A DNA stretch of 64,000 bases from Microbacterium sp. 11MF (GCF_000383475.1 NZ_KB911459.1:1-64000), one strand, 5' to 3'. Counted from the first letter of the stretch, positions 14,513-23,796 are shown. Numbers and translations: made by a program. Notes: a model not told the origin generated them from the sequence alone.

Positions 14513-15523
14513 ATGTCGCGCAGCCGTCCGCTCATCATCGGCCACCGCGGAGCCCCCGGCTATCGTCCCGAGCATTCCCTCGCCTCGTACGAGCTCGCCC
14601 TCGACCTGGGCGTCGACGCCGTGGAACCGGACGTCGTGTTCACGAAGGACGGCGTGGCCGTCATCCGTCACGAGAACGAGATCGGCTCGACGACGGACGT
14701 CGCCGACCATCCCGAGTTCGCGTCCCGCCGGACCACCAAGCGGGTCGACGGCAGCGACCACACCGGCTGGTTCGTCGAGGATTTCACCTGGGAGGAGCTC
14801 GCAGCTCTGCGATGTCGGGAACGTCTGCCGAAGCTCCGGACACGCAGCGCCGACTTCGACGACCGATATCCGATCCTTCGGCTGCGGACGCTCCTCGACC
14901 TGGTCGCCACGGCGGGCGACCGCGAGGGACGGGCCATCGGGGTCGTCCTCGAGATCAAGCACGCGACCTACTTCGCCTCGCTCGGGTACGACGTGGCGGC
15001 CCTCCTCGCGGCGGAACTGCGGAGCGCGGGGTGGGACAGCGGTGTGCGGCCGCTCGTGATCGAGTCGTTCGAACAGCACATCCTGCAGCGGATGCGGGAC
15101 CGCGGCATCCGGGCTCATTTCATCTATCTGCTCGAGGCGGAGGGCAGCGCGCACGATCTCCTCGCCGCCCAGGGGCCCGACGCGCCGACGTACGCGGAGC
15201 AGCTCACCGGGGCGGGCCTCGACCGGCTGGCGCGGGAGGTCGACGGCATCAGCCTCGACAAGCGCCTCATCCTCGGCGATCCGCGCGGCGATGACGGTGT
15301 CGTGGCCGAAGCCCATCGCCGCGCGCTCGACGTCTACACGTGGACGTGTCGACCCGAGAACGCGTTCCTCTCACCGTCCTTCCGGCGCGGGACCACCGAT
15401 GCGGCGTTCGGGGACTGGGCGGGGGAGTGGCGGCGCATCGCCGATGCCGGCGTCGACGGGGTCTTCGTCGACCACCCGGACCTGGGGGTCGCGTTCTTCG
15501 GACGCTCAGGAGCCGATCGGTAG
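14513..15523 (+). CDS. glycerophosphodiester phosphodiesterase
   Basis: A 336-aa protein of the GDPD family, which hydrolyses glycerophosphodiesters to glycerol 3-phosphate and an alcohol. The family hallmark GHRGAPGYRPEHS starts at residue 10 (H11, R12 are the catalytic/substrate pair), followed by the metal-binding EPDVVFTKDGVAVIRHENEI region and, in the middle, VLEIKHATYF. No signal peptide is visible, so it is probably cytoplasmic. Length fits the longer GlpQ-like members. The TAG stop is part of the next gene's -10 box. Confidence 0.92.
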   Translation: MSRSRPLIIGHRGAPGYRPEHSLASYELALDLGVDAVEPDVVFTKDGVAVIRHENEIGSTTDVADHPEFASRRTTKRVDGSDHTGWFVEDFTWEELAALRCRERLPKLRTRSADFDDRYPILRLRTLLDLVATAGDREGRAIGVVLEIKHATYFASLGYDVAALLAAELRSAGWDSGVRPLVIESFEQHILQRMRDRGIRAHFIYLLEAEGSAHDLLAAQGPDAPTYAEQLTGAGLDRLAREVDGISLDKRLILGDPRGDDGVVAEAHRRALDVYTWTCRPENAFLSPSFRRGTTDAAFGDWAGEWRRIADAGVDGVFVDHPDLGVAFFGRSGADR

Positions 15524-15526
15524 AAT
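15521..15526 (+). promoter_or_regulatory. -10 box of the MFS gene
   Basis: TAGAAT overlaps the stop codon of the upstream gene. It gives a leader of about 80 nt before the TTG start of the MFS transporter. Confidence 0.5.
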
Positions 15527-15533
15527 GGATGCC

Positions 15534-15607
15534 GGTGCGTCAGCACCCCGTGTAACTACCTGATCCGTGGAGAGTCAAGGCGGCACGACGCCTCGTCTGC
15601 ACGGAGG
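15534..15607 (+). promoter_or_regulatory. structured leader of the MFS gene, possible attenuator
   Basis: The leader contains a tiny reading frame GTG CGT CAG CAC CCC GTG TAA (15535-15555). Downstream are two mutually exclusive hairpins: AGGCG (15578-15582) with CGCCT (15589-15593), or CCTCGT (15591-15596) with the Shine-Dalgarno ACGGAGG (15601-15607) with one bulge. The first would free the ribosome binding site and the second would hide it. The design resembles translational attenuators; function is inferred. Confidence 0.4.
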
Positions 15608-15614
15608 TCACACA

Positions 15615-16865
15615 TTGCCCCTCACCGATTCGACGCCGGTGCGCCCGGTGGAACGCGACAGCCCGATCCGCACCCTCGCGGCGAGCATCGGCATCGGCTA
15701 CTTCGCCATCGCCCTGATCGCACGCCTGCCGTACGCGATGATCGTCGTCGGCGTCCTGACGATGGTCGTCGACGCCCGCGGGTCCCTCGCCGTCGGCGGG
15801 CTCACCTCGGCGATGGTCGGGCTCGGCACGATCGCCACCGGCCCGCTCATCGGCGCCGCCGCAGACCGCTGGGGCCAGCGCCCCGTGCTTCTGCTCGCGG
15901 CACTCGTCCAGAGCCTCGTCCTCGTCGCGCTCGTGGCCGTCGCCTACGGGGACACCCCCGAGGGGATGCTCCTGCTCGTGTCGGTGCTCGCCGGTGCGAC
16001 CGCACCGCAGGTGTCGCCGATGTCGCGCGCCCGCCTGGTCGGCGCGATCGGCCGGATGCGGTTGGCGCGGGGTGCGCACGGCCGGCTGCAGGAGTCGACG
16101 ATGGGCTACGAGTCCGCCGTCGATGAGATCGTCTTCGTCTTCGGTCCCGTCCTCGTCGGCGTCGTCGCCATCGCCGCGACTCCGGCCGCGCCCGTGCTCG
16201 CGGCCGCGGCGCTGACGCTCGTCTTCGTCACCGCGTTCGCGTTGCATCCGACGGCACGCACCGCCGGTCACGCGTCCGAGGCGGGCGACCGCGAACCTGC
16301 GCGGCGCATCGCGCGTCCCGGCATCCTGCTCGCCGCCGGCGGCACCCTCGCGACCGGGCTCTTCTTCGGGGCCATGCTCACGTCGCTGACCGCTTTCGCC
16401 AAGGCCGGCGGATTCCCCGAGCAGACCGGCATCCTCTACGGGATCATGGGCATCGGGTCGGCGATCCTCGCGCTCGGGGTCGGGCTCCTGCCGCGCCGGT
16501 TCGCGCTCGCGTGGCGGTGGATCGCCTTCACGACGATCCTGCTCGTCGGCGCCGTCCTCGCCGCCGGTGCGACGGGAGTCCTGTCGATGGGATGGGCACT
16601 GGCGCTCGCCGGGTGCGGCATCGGCCCCACCCTTGCGACGCTCTACGCGCTCGCCGCCGCCCGCTCGCCGCGCGGGCGCGAGGCCACCGTCATGGCCGTC
16701 CTCGGGTCGTCGGTCGTCGTCGGTCAGGCGCTCGCGAGCATGATCGTGGGCTCGCTGGCCGAGTCGGCGGGCCCCTCGGTCGCGCTGTGGGCACCCGTCG
16801 TCGCCGTCGTCCTCCTGCTGGTGTTCGGCCTTCTGAACTTCCGGGTCGGTCGGATCCGCCCCTGA
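15615..16865 (+). CDS. MFS transporter
   Basis: A 416-aa major facilitator with about 12 membrane helices. The loop 2-3 motif appears as GAAADRWGQRPVLL. The N-half begins GIGYFAIALIARLPYAMIVV and the C-half repeats the topology after a loop rich in charged residues (around residue 200). The substrate is unknown; drug efflux is one possibility. TTG 15615 is chosen because ACGGAGG lies 7 nt upstream; an in-frame GTG at 15567 would add 16 residues that read as leader RNA. The start, the long leader and its hairpins suggest regulated translation. The next gene begins 30 nt downstream with its own promoter. Confidence 0.88.
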   Translation: MPLTDSTPVRPVERDSPIRTLAASIGIGYFAIALIARLPYAMIVVGVLTMVVDARGSLAVGGLTSAMVGLGTIATGPLIGAAADRWGQRPVLLLAALVQSLVLVALVAVAYGDTPEGMLLLVSVLAGATAPQVSPMSRARLVGAIGRMRLARGAHGRLQESTMGYESAVDEIVFVFGPVLVGVVAIAATPAAPVLAAAALTLVFVTAFALHPTARTAGHASEAGDREPARRIARPGILLAAGGTLATGLFFGAMLTSLTAFAKAGGFPEQTGILYGIMGIGSAILALGVGLLPRRFALAWRWIAFTTILLVGAVLAAGATGVLSMGWALALAGCGIGPTLATLYALAAARSPRGREATVMAVLGSSVVVGQALASMIVGSLAESAGPSVALWAPVVAVVLLLVFGLLNFRVGRIRP

Positions 16866-16883
16866 TCGGACACCGCCACCCCC

Positions 16884-16889
16884 TAGGGT
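16884..16889 (+). promoter_or_regulatory. -10 box of the ABC exporter operon (leaderless)
   Basis: TAGGGT, 6 nt (GAGCGC), then ATG at 16896. Confidence 0.62.
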
Positions 16890-16895
16890 GAGCGC

Positions 16896-17828
16896 ATGAC
16901 AACAGCTGGCATCGTCGCCGAGGGGGTGCGACGGTCCTTCGGGAACGTGCATGCCGTCCGGGGCGTCACCTTCCAGGCGCCCGAGGGCGCGGTCACGGGG
17001 CTCGTGGGGCCCAACGGCGCGGGCAAGACGACGCTGCTGCTCATGCTCGCCTCCCTCCTCGCTCCCGACGCCGGCACGATCCGCATCGGGGGAGTGGATC
17101 CCGTCGCAGAGCCGGCTGCCGCCCGCGCGAAGCTCGGCTGGATGCCCGACAGTCTCGGTGCCTGGCCGTCCCTCTCGGCGCGGGAGACGATCTCGGTGAC
17201 CGGGCGGCTGTCCGGACTGAGCCCGGCCGCGGCGACCTCCCGAGCCACGGAGCTGCTGACGACGGTGGGGCTCGAGACGCTCGGCGACGCTCCTGCCCGA
17301 GTCCTCTCGCGCGGCCAGAAGCAGCGGCTCGGACTCGCGCGGGCCCTCGTCCACGACCCGCAGGTGCTGCTCCTCGACGAGCCGGCATCCGGTCTCGATC
17401 CGCAGGCGCGCATCGACCTGCGACTCCTCCTGCGCGCTCTCGCCGCGGAAGGCCGCACCGTGCTCGTGTCGAGTCACATCCTCTCCGAGCTCGAAGAGGT
17501 CGTCGACGACGCGGTCTTCATGATGCAGGGCGAGACGGTCAGCTCCGAGCGCGTCGCTGAAGCCGCGGGCCGCGCGCGGACGTGGCGTATCCGCCTCGCC
17601 GGTCGAGACGGCGTCTCCGCAGCCCTCCCCGTCGCGCAGGCTCTGGGACTCGACGTGGCGACGCTGCCGGTCGACCGGCGCGACGTCCTCGTCAGCTTCG
17701 AGGGGGATGCCGCGGCGGCGGCCGGTCTCACCGCCCTCGTGTCGGCGGGGCTCCCGGTCGCGGAGTTCTCCGCGGCCAGCGGCATCCTGGAACACACCTT
17801 CCTCGACCTCGAAGGAGGTGCGCGATGA
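16896..17828 (+). CDS. ABC transporter ATP-binding protein
   Basis: A 310-aa ATPase of the ABC-2 exporter type. Walker A is GPNGAGKTT, the signature is the variant LSRGQKQR, Walker B is VLLLDEPASGLD, and the switch His follows in SSHILSE. About 90 C-terminal residues after the ATPase form a typical accessory domain. Its stop overlaps the permease start (ATGA), so the two form one transporter. The substrate is not evident. Confidence 0.93.
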   Translation: MTTAGIVAEGVRRSFGNVHAVRGVTFQAPEGAVTGLVGPNGAGKTTLLLMLASLLAPDAGTIRIGGVDPVAEPAAARAKLGWMPDSLGAWPSLSARETISVTGRLSGLSPAAATSRATELLTTVGLETLGDAPARVLSRGQKQRLGLARALVHDPQVLLLDEPASGLDPQARIDLRLLLRALAAEGRTVLVSSHILSELEEVVDDAVFMMQGETVSSERVAEAAGRARTWRIRLAGRDGVSAALPVAQALGLDVATLPVDRRDVLVSFEGDAAAAAGLTALVSAGLPVAEFSAASGILEHTFLDLEGGAR

Positions 17829-18904
17829 ACGCCTCGCGCCTGTGGACCATCGCCCGCCTCGACCTCACGCAGCGCATCCGGACGATCTCCTGGTACGTCC
17901 TGCTCGGCGTCTTCGCCGTCGTCCTCGTCGGAACGACGGCGCTCTCGTTCCTCTCCTTCTCGTATCTGGACGATTCCGGGCCCGGCGTCTACTCCGTCGT
18001 CGTCCTCGTCACGCTGCTGCTCATCGTCCTCGTCTCGCCGACCCTCAGCGGGAACTCGATCAACGGCGACCGGGATGCCGCGACGCTCGCGCCCCTGCAG
18101 GTAACCCAGGCCACGACCACCGAGATCGTGCTCGGGAAGTTCCTGGCGGCCTGGCTCACGGGACTGACGTTCGCCGCCGTCGCCGTTCCCTTCCTCGTCA
18201 TCGCGACGTTCGGCGGCGGAGTCGAACCGATCACGGTCCTCGCATCGACCGCCATCCTCGTCGCCGAGACCGGTGTCGTCGCCGCGTTCGGCACGGCGCT
18301 CAGCGGCGTCCTCGCCCGCCCGCTCTTCTCGGTCGCGGCCACCTACCTCGTCGTCGCCGCCCTCACCATCGGGACCCCGATCGCCTTCGGGCTGATCGGC
18401 TCGAGCATCGCCTCCGAGCGCACGGAGCGCTACCTGACGGCGCAGTACGATCCGACGACCGGCGCGCCCGTCTGCGAGGACGGAACCACGAACTGCGCCA
18501 GCGACCTGTCGCAGCAGGTCTGCGAGGAGGAGGGGCCGCCGACGACTTCTCGGATCCCCCGCTTCGACTACGTGTGGTGGATCCTCGCCGCGAACCCCTT
18601 CGTCATCCTCGCCGACGCGACACCGAGCGGGTTCACCGTCGACGGGTATCCCGACGACCTGTTCGGTCAGACGAAGTACGCCGTCCGGCAGGCCCAGGTC
18701 GCCCCGGATCTCGACTACGTGTACGACGAGTGCGACCCCGAGCAAAACGGACCGACGGCGGAGGAGATCGTCGCCTCGACCGTGCCCAGCTGGTTCATCG
18801 GGCTGGGCGGTCAGGTCATCGTCGCGACCCTCCTGCTGTGGTGGGCGGTCTCGCGGACCCGCACGCCGGCGCGGCGTCTGCCCCCGGGGACGCGCATCGC
18901 CTGA
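17825..18904 (+). CDS. ABC-2 type transporter permease
   Basis: A 359-aa membrane protein with about six helices: one near residues 20-42, three to four between 55 and 180, and one before the C-terminus (GLGGQVIVATLLLWWAV). A large extracytoplasmic loop of about 130 residues (roughly 195-320) holds four cysteines (PVCEDGTTNCASDLSQQVCEE and DECDPE), which suggests disulfides. It is translationally coupled to the ATPase by a 4-base overlap. The exported substrate is unknown. Confidence 0.9.
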   Translation: MNASRLWTIARLDLTQRIRTISWYVLLGVFAVVLVGTTALSFLSFSYLDDSGPGVYSVVVLVTLLLIVLVSPTLSGNSINGDRDAATLAPLQVTQATTTEIVLGKFLAAWLTGLTFAAVAVPFLVIATFGGGVEPITVLASTAILVAETGVVAAFGTALSGVLARPLFSVAATYLVVAALTIGTPIAFGLIGSSIASERTERYLTAQYDPTTGAPVCEDGTTNCASDLSQQVCEEEGPPTTSRIPRFDYVWWILAANPFVILADATPSGFTVDGYPDDLFGQTKYAVRQAQVAPDLDYVYDECDPEQNGPTAEEIVASTVPSWFIGLGGQVIVATLLLWWAVSRTRTPARRLPPGTRIA

Positions 18905-18942
18905 GCCGCGCGTGAGGATCCTCTCATCTGCGCACATTCTTC

Positions 18943-18971
18943 TTGGGAGATCGTCAGGGGGTGCATAGCCT
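18943..18971 (+). promoter_or_regulatory. promoter of the S8 protease gene
   Basis: TTGGGA (18943-18948) and TAGCCT (18966-18971) with a 17-nt spacer. The leader is about 80 nt and ends in AAGGAAAGG before the TTG start. Confidence 0.55.
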
Positions 18972-19058
18972 CCAATCAGCCTCGGCTGCGGCATCCGACT
19001 GGGATGTTCCGCGACAGCCCCGCCGAGCGCTCTTCCCAGAAGGAAAGGCGGTCCCCTT

Positions 19059-22000
19059 TTGCACCGACGCATCTTGGCAGTCGCGGGCGTCCTCGCGCTC
19101 TCGCTGCCCGCGACCGCGGCTCTCGCCGCGACCCCCGATGAAGACCCCACTGCACGCTTCGACCGCAGCACGTCGGCGGGAGCGATCGACAGCTCCTTCC
19201 GTGCTGCTTCGATCGATCCCGATCGCCAGGTCTCGGTCGTCATCGAGATGGAGGGCGATCCCGTCGCCGTCGTCGAGGCCGAGGAAGGCCGTTCGCTGAG
19301 CAAGAGCGAGCGCACCGACGTCAAGAAGGACCTCAAGGCTGCCCAGGACAAGATCCGTTCCGGGATCACCGAGCGCGGCGGGAAGATCCGCGCGCAGATG
19401 CAGTCCGCTTACAACGGCATCCAGGCCACCGTGCCCACCGCGCAGCTCGATGACGTCGCTGCGCTCCCCGGCGTCGTCGCCGTCCACCCCGTCGTCACGC
19501 ACGAACTCGACAACGCCGTCTCCGTGCCGTTCCTCGGCGTTCCCCAGGTGTGGGAGAGCACCGGCTACACGGGCAAGCGCGTCAAGGTCGCCATCATCGA
19601 CACCGGCATCGACTACACCCACGCCGGCTTCGGCGGCCCGGGGACGGTCGACGCGTACAAGGCAGCGGCAGCGGCATCCGACAAGCCGGCCGACCCGGCC
19701 CTGTTCGGTCCCAAGGCTCCCCGCGTCAAGGGCGGCATCGACCTCGTCGGCGACGCCTACGACGCCGGCGGCACGGGCGACGCGCTCGTCCCCAAGCCCG
19801 ACGCGAACCCCCTCGACTGCGAGGGCCACGGTTCGCACGTCGCCGGCACCACCGCCGGCTCGGGCGTTCTGCCCGACGGGTCCACCTACAAGGGCCCGTA
19901 CGACGCGTCGACCCCGTCCGTCGACTTCGGCATCGGCCCCGGCGTCGCCCCCCAGGCCGACCTTTACGCCGTGCGCGTCTTCGGCTGCGACGGCTCGACG
20001 GACATGACCATCCAGGCCATCGACTGGGCCGTGGACAACGGCATGGACGTCATCAACATGTCGCTCGGCTCCTCGTTCGGACGCGGCGACGACCCGAGCG
20101 CGGTGGCTGCGGCCAACGCCGTCGGCGCCGGCGTCGTCGTGGTGGCCTCGGCCGGCAACTCCGGCCCGAGCCCGTACCTCACCGGCTCGCCCGGCAGCGG
20201 CGACGGTGTGATCGCCGTCTCGGCGGTCGACAGCACCGCGGCCTTCCCCGGCGCGCAGCTGACCGTCGGCGGCAAGGCAGTCGAGGCGATCAACGCCAAC
20301 GGCGCCTCGCTCAAGGGTCTCGGCACACTGACCGTCGTCCGACTCACCGACGACCCCGCGACCACGGCCAACGAGGCGCTCGGGTGCGCGGCATCCGACT
20401 ACACCCGTGTCGGGGTGAAGAGCGGCGGCAACCAGATCGCGGTCTCCCAGCGCGGCACGTGTGCGCGTGCGGCGAAGGCGATCTTCGCCCAGCAGGCGGG
20501 TGCGAAGGCGGCTGTCATGGTCAACTCGACCGACGACCTCCCGCCCTACGAAGGAACGATCGATGAGAACCCGGACGACGGCACGCCCTACGACGTGACG
20601 ATCCCGTTCCTGGGTGTCCGTTCCTCCAGCGGCGCGGCCTTCGTCAACGGCGCAGCCGTGACGATCAAGGGCAAGACGATCGCGAACCCGGCCTTCCGCA
20701 AGTACGCGTCGTTCAGCTCGTCGGGTCCACGCAGCGGCGACAGCTCGATCAGCCCCGATGTGGCGGCCCCCGGCGTGTCGATCTCGTCGGTCGCCGTCGG
20801 CACCGGAAGCGCCCCCAGCGTCCTGTCGGGCACGTCGATGGCTGCCCCGCACGTGGCCGGCGTCGCCGCGCTCACCGTGCAGGCGCACCCGAGCTGGAAC
20901 TCCGAGCAGATCTCGGCAGCGCTCGTGTCGACCGCGAACCCGGAGGGTGTCGACGGCATCGACCCGACCCGCGGCGGCGTGGGCCTCGTCGACACGGCGC
21001 AGGCGGTCGCCACGAAGGTCACGGCGACCGGTGACAGCTTCACGACCGAGAGCGGCAAGGTCCGCGAGGCGGCGCTGAGCTTCGGTTTCGACGAGTCGGA
21101 CGGCACCATCACCGGCTCGAAGCGGGTCACGGTCCGCAACGACGGCAAGAAGCCGGTGACGTTCGCCGTCTCGACCGCGCCGTCCGCGCAGTCGCTGAAG
21201 GCGAAGCTCACGGTGAGCTCGAAGAAGGTCACCGTCGCCGCAGGCAAGACGGCGTCTGTCCGCGTCGCGGTCTCGATCCCGGCATCCTCGATCCCGGGTT
21301 CGCTCTCGGGCGACGACCAGTTCTCGTTCTCGGAGGTCTCTGGTGACGTCGTCCTGACGGCGCCCGGCTCGACCCTCCGCGTGCCGTACCTGCTCGTCCC
21401 GCGCTCCAACAGCGACGTGACGGTGAAGGGTTCGCTCACGTCGCGCGGTCGGGTCACCGACGCCGACCGGACCCTCGAGCTGCGCAACGCCAAGGGTGCT
21501 CTGGATGCGGCGGCCGACGTCTACACGTGGGGCCTGTCGGACAAGAAGGATGCCCCGAAGGCGATCGCCGACACCGGGTACGACCTCCGGGCCGCCGGCG
21601 TGCAGTCGTTCGCGACGGCGGGTGGCGACCAGCTGGCCGTCTTCGCGATCAACACGCACTCGCGCTGGTCGAATGCGGCATCCAACGAGTTCGACGTCGT
21701 GATCGATTCCGACCGCGACGGCAAGCCCGACTGGGTGGTCCTGTCATACGACTCGGGCGCGGTCCGCGCCGGAGACGTCGACGGGGTGGCCGAGGTGTTC
21801 GTCCAGAACGTCAAGACCGGCGAGCTGGCACCCAGCGGGTACCTCGCTCAGGCTCCGACCGACAGCAGCACGATCCTGCTGCCGGTGAACCTCGCCGACC
21901 TCGGCATCACGGGGCCGTTCGCCTACACGGTGCAGTCCTTCAGCGGGACGACCGACGGCAGCGACTCGTTCGCCGGAACGGCCACGTACGACCCGAGCAA

Positions 22001-22172
22001 GCCCGCCATCAGCAACGGCCAGTACGAGGTCGTGCCGAAGGGCGGTACCGCCTCGGTGACGGTGCGGACGAATGCGGGCGCCTACGCCGCGCAGAAGCCG
22101 CTCGGCGCGATGGTGGTCGTGGTCGACAACGAGTCGGGCGCCGACGAGGCGCTGCTGGTGAAGACCCAGTAG
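19059..22172 (+). CDS. secreted S8 family serine protease (subtilisin-like, with PA domain)
   Basis: A 1037-aa preproprotease. Residues 1-24 form a signal peptide ending ALA-A. An I9-type propeptide follows (about 50-145). The catalytic domain holds D181 (IIDTGIDYTHAGF), H257 (GHGSHVAG) and S593 (LSGTSMAAPHVAG). A protease-associated (PA) domain is inserted at about 400-500, as in Vpr-like subtilases. The C-terminal ~400 residues form beta-rich modules of unknown role. There is no LPXTG or C-terminal membrane anchor, so it is probably released from the cell. Start: TTG with AAGGAAAGG 10 nt upstream. It is probably used for extracellular protein degradation. Confidence 0.93.
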   Translation: MHRRILAVAGVLALSLPATAALAATPDEDPTARFDRSTSAGAIDSSFRAASIDPDRQVSVVIEMEGDPVAVVEAEEGRSLSKSERTDVKKDLKAAQDKIRSGITERGGKIRAQMQSAYNGIQATVPTAQLDDVAALPGVVAVHPVVTHELDNAVSVPFLGVPQVWESTGYTGKRVKVAIIDTGIDYTHAGFGGPGTVDAYKAAAAASDKPADPALFGPKAPRVKGGIDLVGDAYDAGGTGDALVPKPDANPLDCEGHGSHVAGTTAGSGVLPDGSTYKGPYDASTPSVDFGIGPGVAPQADLYAVRVFGCDGSTDMTIQAIDWAVDNGMDVINMSLGSSFGRGDDPSAVAAANAVGAGVVVVASAGNSGPSPYLTGSPGSGDGVIAVSAVDSTAAFPGAQLTVGGKAVEAINANGASLKGLGTLTVVRLTDDPATTANEALGCAASDYTRVGVKSGGNQIAVSQRGTCARAAKAIFAQQAGAKAAVMVNSTDDLPPYEGTIDENPDDGTPYDVTIPFLGVRSSSGAAFVNGAAVTIKGKTIANPAFRKYASFSSSGPRSGDSSISPDVAAPGVSISSVAVGTGSAPSVLSGTSMAAPHVAGVAALTVQAHPSWNSEQISAALVSTANPEGVDGIDPTRGGVGLVDTAQAVATKVTATGDSFTTESGKVREAALSFGFDESDGTITGSKRVTVRNDGKKPVTFAVSTAPSAQSLKAKLTVSSKKVTVAAGKTASVRVAVSIPASSIPGSLSGDDQFSFSEVSGDVVLTAPGSTLRVPYLLVPRSNSDVTVKGSLTSRGRVTDADRTLELRNAKGALDAAADVYTWGLSDKKDAPKAIADTGYDLRAAGVQSFATAGGDQLAVFAINTHSRWSNAASNEFDVVIDSDRDGKPDWVVLSYDSGAVRAGDVDGVAEVFVQNVKTGELAPSGYLAQAPTDSSTILLPVNLADLGITGPFAYTVQSFSGTTDGSDSFAGTATYDPSKPAISNGQYEVVPKGGTASVTVRTNAGAYAAQKPLGAMVVVVDNESGADEALLVKTQ

Positions 22173-22189
22173 CGATCGCGAAGGTCGCG

Positions 22190-22223
22190 GAGGGGGCGGT
22201 GCGTCGATGGACGCGCCGCCCTC
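22190..22223. terminator. terminator after the S8 protease gene
   Basis: A long hairpin: GCGGTGCGTC pairs with GACGCGCCGC (one G-T pair) across a GATG loop, extended by GAGGG / CCCTC with a bulge. It lies between the convergent protease and lipoprotein genes. Confidence 0.7.
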
Positions 22224-22237
22224 TTCGGCATCCGTCG

Positions 22238-22657
22238 TCAGCGCTCGCAGAGTCGAGGCTCGTCGCCGGTGCCGAAACGGTAGTCGAAAGTGCGGTCGTC
22301 CACTCGGACGACGACGCGGTACCCGTCCACGAGCGCCTGCGTGTAGGACATGCCGGGGGCGGGGCATCCCAGGGCGCCGCTCGAGAACTGGACGCGCTCG
22401 GCGGAGACGACGTCCGGCTCGCCCGTCACGCCGCGGGCCGAGAGATCGGCCAGGAGGGCGTCCCATTTCGCCGGCGGCAGGTCCGCGGCCGAACCGGTCG
22501 GCCCGAGAGGGGCGGGGCTCGCCGTGCGGAACGGCGGGCGGCTCGAGGTCGGGTTCTCGCCGGGGGCGGGCATGGCGGGTCCTTCCGTCGCGCACGCGGC
22601 GAGCATGAGGGCTGCCCACAGGAGGGTGACCGCGGCGGCTGAGCGAGATGTGCGCAT
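22238..22657 (-). CDS. putative lipoprotein
   Basis: A 139-aa exported protein. The N-terminus MRTSRSAAAVTLLWAALMLAAC is a lipoprotein signal peptide, with the lipobox cysteine at residue 22 inside LAAC. A Pro/Ser-rich linker follows, then a small domain of about 85 residues with two further cysteines (ALGCPAPG and the C-terminal RLCER). I do not recognise the domain. The start is firm: AGGAGGT lies 7 nt upstream on the minus strand. The gene is convergent with the protease. Confidence 0.75.
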   Translation of the reverse strand: MRTSRSAAAVTLLWAALMLAACATEGPAMPAPGENPTSSRPPFRTASPAPLGPTGSAADLPPAKWDALLADLSARGVTGEPDVVSAERVQFSSGALGCPAPGMSYTQALVDGYRVVVRVDDRTFDYRFGTGDEPRLCER

Positions 22658-22732
22658 GAGGGGACCTCCTGCGGCGAGGCTACGCGCCTCGCCCGATTCG
22701 GGGGAGGGGGTCGCCTGTTCCTGTGATGCGCG

Positions 22733-22738
22733 TAACCT
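22733..22738 (+). promoter_or_regulatory. -10 box of the DUF1684 gene (leaderless)
   Basis: TAACCT, 6 nt (GAGCCG), then ATG at 22745. Confidence 0.6.
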
Positions 22739-22744
22739 GAGCCG

Positions 22745-23374
22745 ATGATCCCTTCGGCCGCTCGGACCGCCCTGGACGTCGTCGACTGGCGCCGACGCGT
22801 CTTCGCCCTCTACGCAGACGTCCGGGCAGCGCCACATCCCGAGGCGGGCCACGAACTGTGGCAGCGCGGGCGGAACGAGCTGCTCGCGCACCACCCCGCG
22901 ACGCCGATCCTGCCGGAGCACCGGGCGGACTTCGACTCCGTCCCGGTCGCCCCTTACGACCCGGCGTGGCGGTTCGAGCTGCCTCTGCTGCCCGCGGAGC
23001 CCGGCGGGTTCGAGTTCGCAACCGGGACGGACGGGGTGGTTCCCTTCGAGCGGGTCGCCGTCGTCGACCTGCCCGACGTGGGGACGCTCGACGTCTGGCG
23101 CCTGACGACATACGGCGGCGGGCTGTTCATCCCTGTGCGTGACGCTCTGGCGGGCAAGCCGGACGGCACCTATGGCGGAGGTCGGTACCTGATCGACACG
23201 ATCAAAGGAGCCGACCTCGGGACGGATGCCGAGGCCGGCACGATCGTGCTCGACCTCAACTTCGCCTACAACCCGTCCTGCGCCTACGACCCGGCGTGGG
23301 CCTGCCCGCTCGCTCAGCCCGGCAACGTCCTGGCGGTCGAGGTCCCGGTCGGCGAACGCTACGCGGGCGTCTGA
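22745..23374 (+). CDS. DUF1684 domain protein
   Basis: A 209-aa soluble protein. The run DVWRLTTYGGGLFIPVRDA, then GTYGGGRYLIDTIKGADLG and LDLNFAYNPSCAYDPAWACPLA, is the conserved core of DUF1684, a family of unknown biochemical role found widely in actinobacteria. Two conserved cysteines flank the YDPAW motif. The last 16 bases overlap the convergent DoxX-like gene, so the two transcripts are complementary at their 3' ends. Confidence 0.9.
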   Translation: MIPSAARTALDVVDWRRRVFALYADVRAAPHPEAGHELWQRGRNELLAHHPATPILPEHRADFDSVPVAPYDPAWRFELPLLPAEPGGFEFATGTDGVVPFERVAVVDLPDVGTLDVWRLTTYGGGLFIPVRDALAGKPDGTYGGGRYLIDTIKGADLGTDAEAGTIVLDLNFAYNPSCAYDPAWACPLAQPGNVLAVEVPVGERYAGV

Positions 23375-23790
23375 TCCCGGTCGTCCGGACCTCGGCGTCG
23401 GGCGCGCCAGGCTGCCCACGCGCCGGTCGACCACAGGGCGGCGAGGACGAGGAGCGGTTGGAAGAGCAGGCGGATGCCGCGGGCGAGGTCGGTGTCGAGC
23501 CCGAAGGCATCGGTGCCCCGGACGAACTGCTCGATGTTCCCGGGGAAGATCGCGATGAAGAACGCGGCGACGATCCATCCGACCGCGACGCGATACCGTC
23601 CGATCAGCAGGGCGAGACCGAGCGCGATCTCGACGATCCCGGAGGCGACGACGACGAAGTCCGTGGGGAGCGGCAGCCATTGCGGGACCTGGGCGACGAA
23701 GTCGTCGCGCGCGAAGGTCAGGTGAGCGGCGCCGGTGAAGACCAGCCCCGCCCCGAGCAGCAGACGGGTGATCGTTCTCGGTGCGCTCAC
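23359..23790 (-). CDS. DoxX-like membrane protein
   Basis: A 143-aa protein with four hydrophobic segments (ITRLLLGAGLVFTGAAHL, then DFVVVASGIVEIALGLALLI, VAVGWIVAAFFIAIF and LFQPLLVLAALWSTG), matching the DoxX/DoxD-like family of small membrane proteins. The role is unclear; some family members act in redox or detoxification pathways. GTG 23790 is chosen because a TACGCT box lies exactly 6 nt upstream on the minus strand and the longer reading frame would run through the tRNA-like gene. Confidence 0.8.
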   Translation of the reverse strand: MSAPRTITRLLLGAGLVFTGAAHLTFARDDFVAQVPQWLPLPTDFVVVASGIVEIALGLALLIGRYRVAVGWIVAAFFIAIFPGNIEQFVRGTDAFGLDTDLARGIRLLFQPLLVLAALWSTGAWAAWRARRRGPDDRDQTPA

Positions 23791-23796
23791 GGATCG

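Noticed and set aside
18954..21659. A 901-codon open frame antisense to the S8 protease
   Set aside because: It is the mirror of a well-supported protease gene in high-GC sequence. Its product is low-complexity Arg/Asp/Gly/Val with no motif or ribosome binding site.
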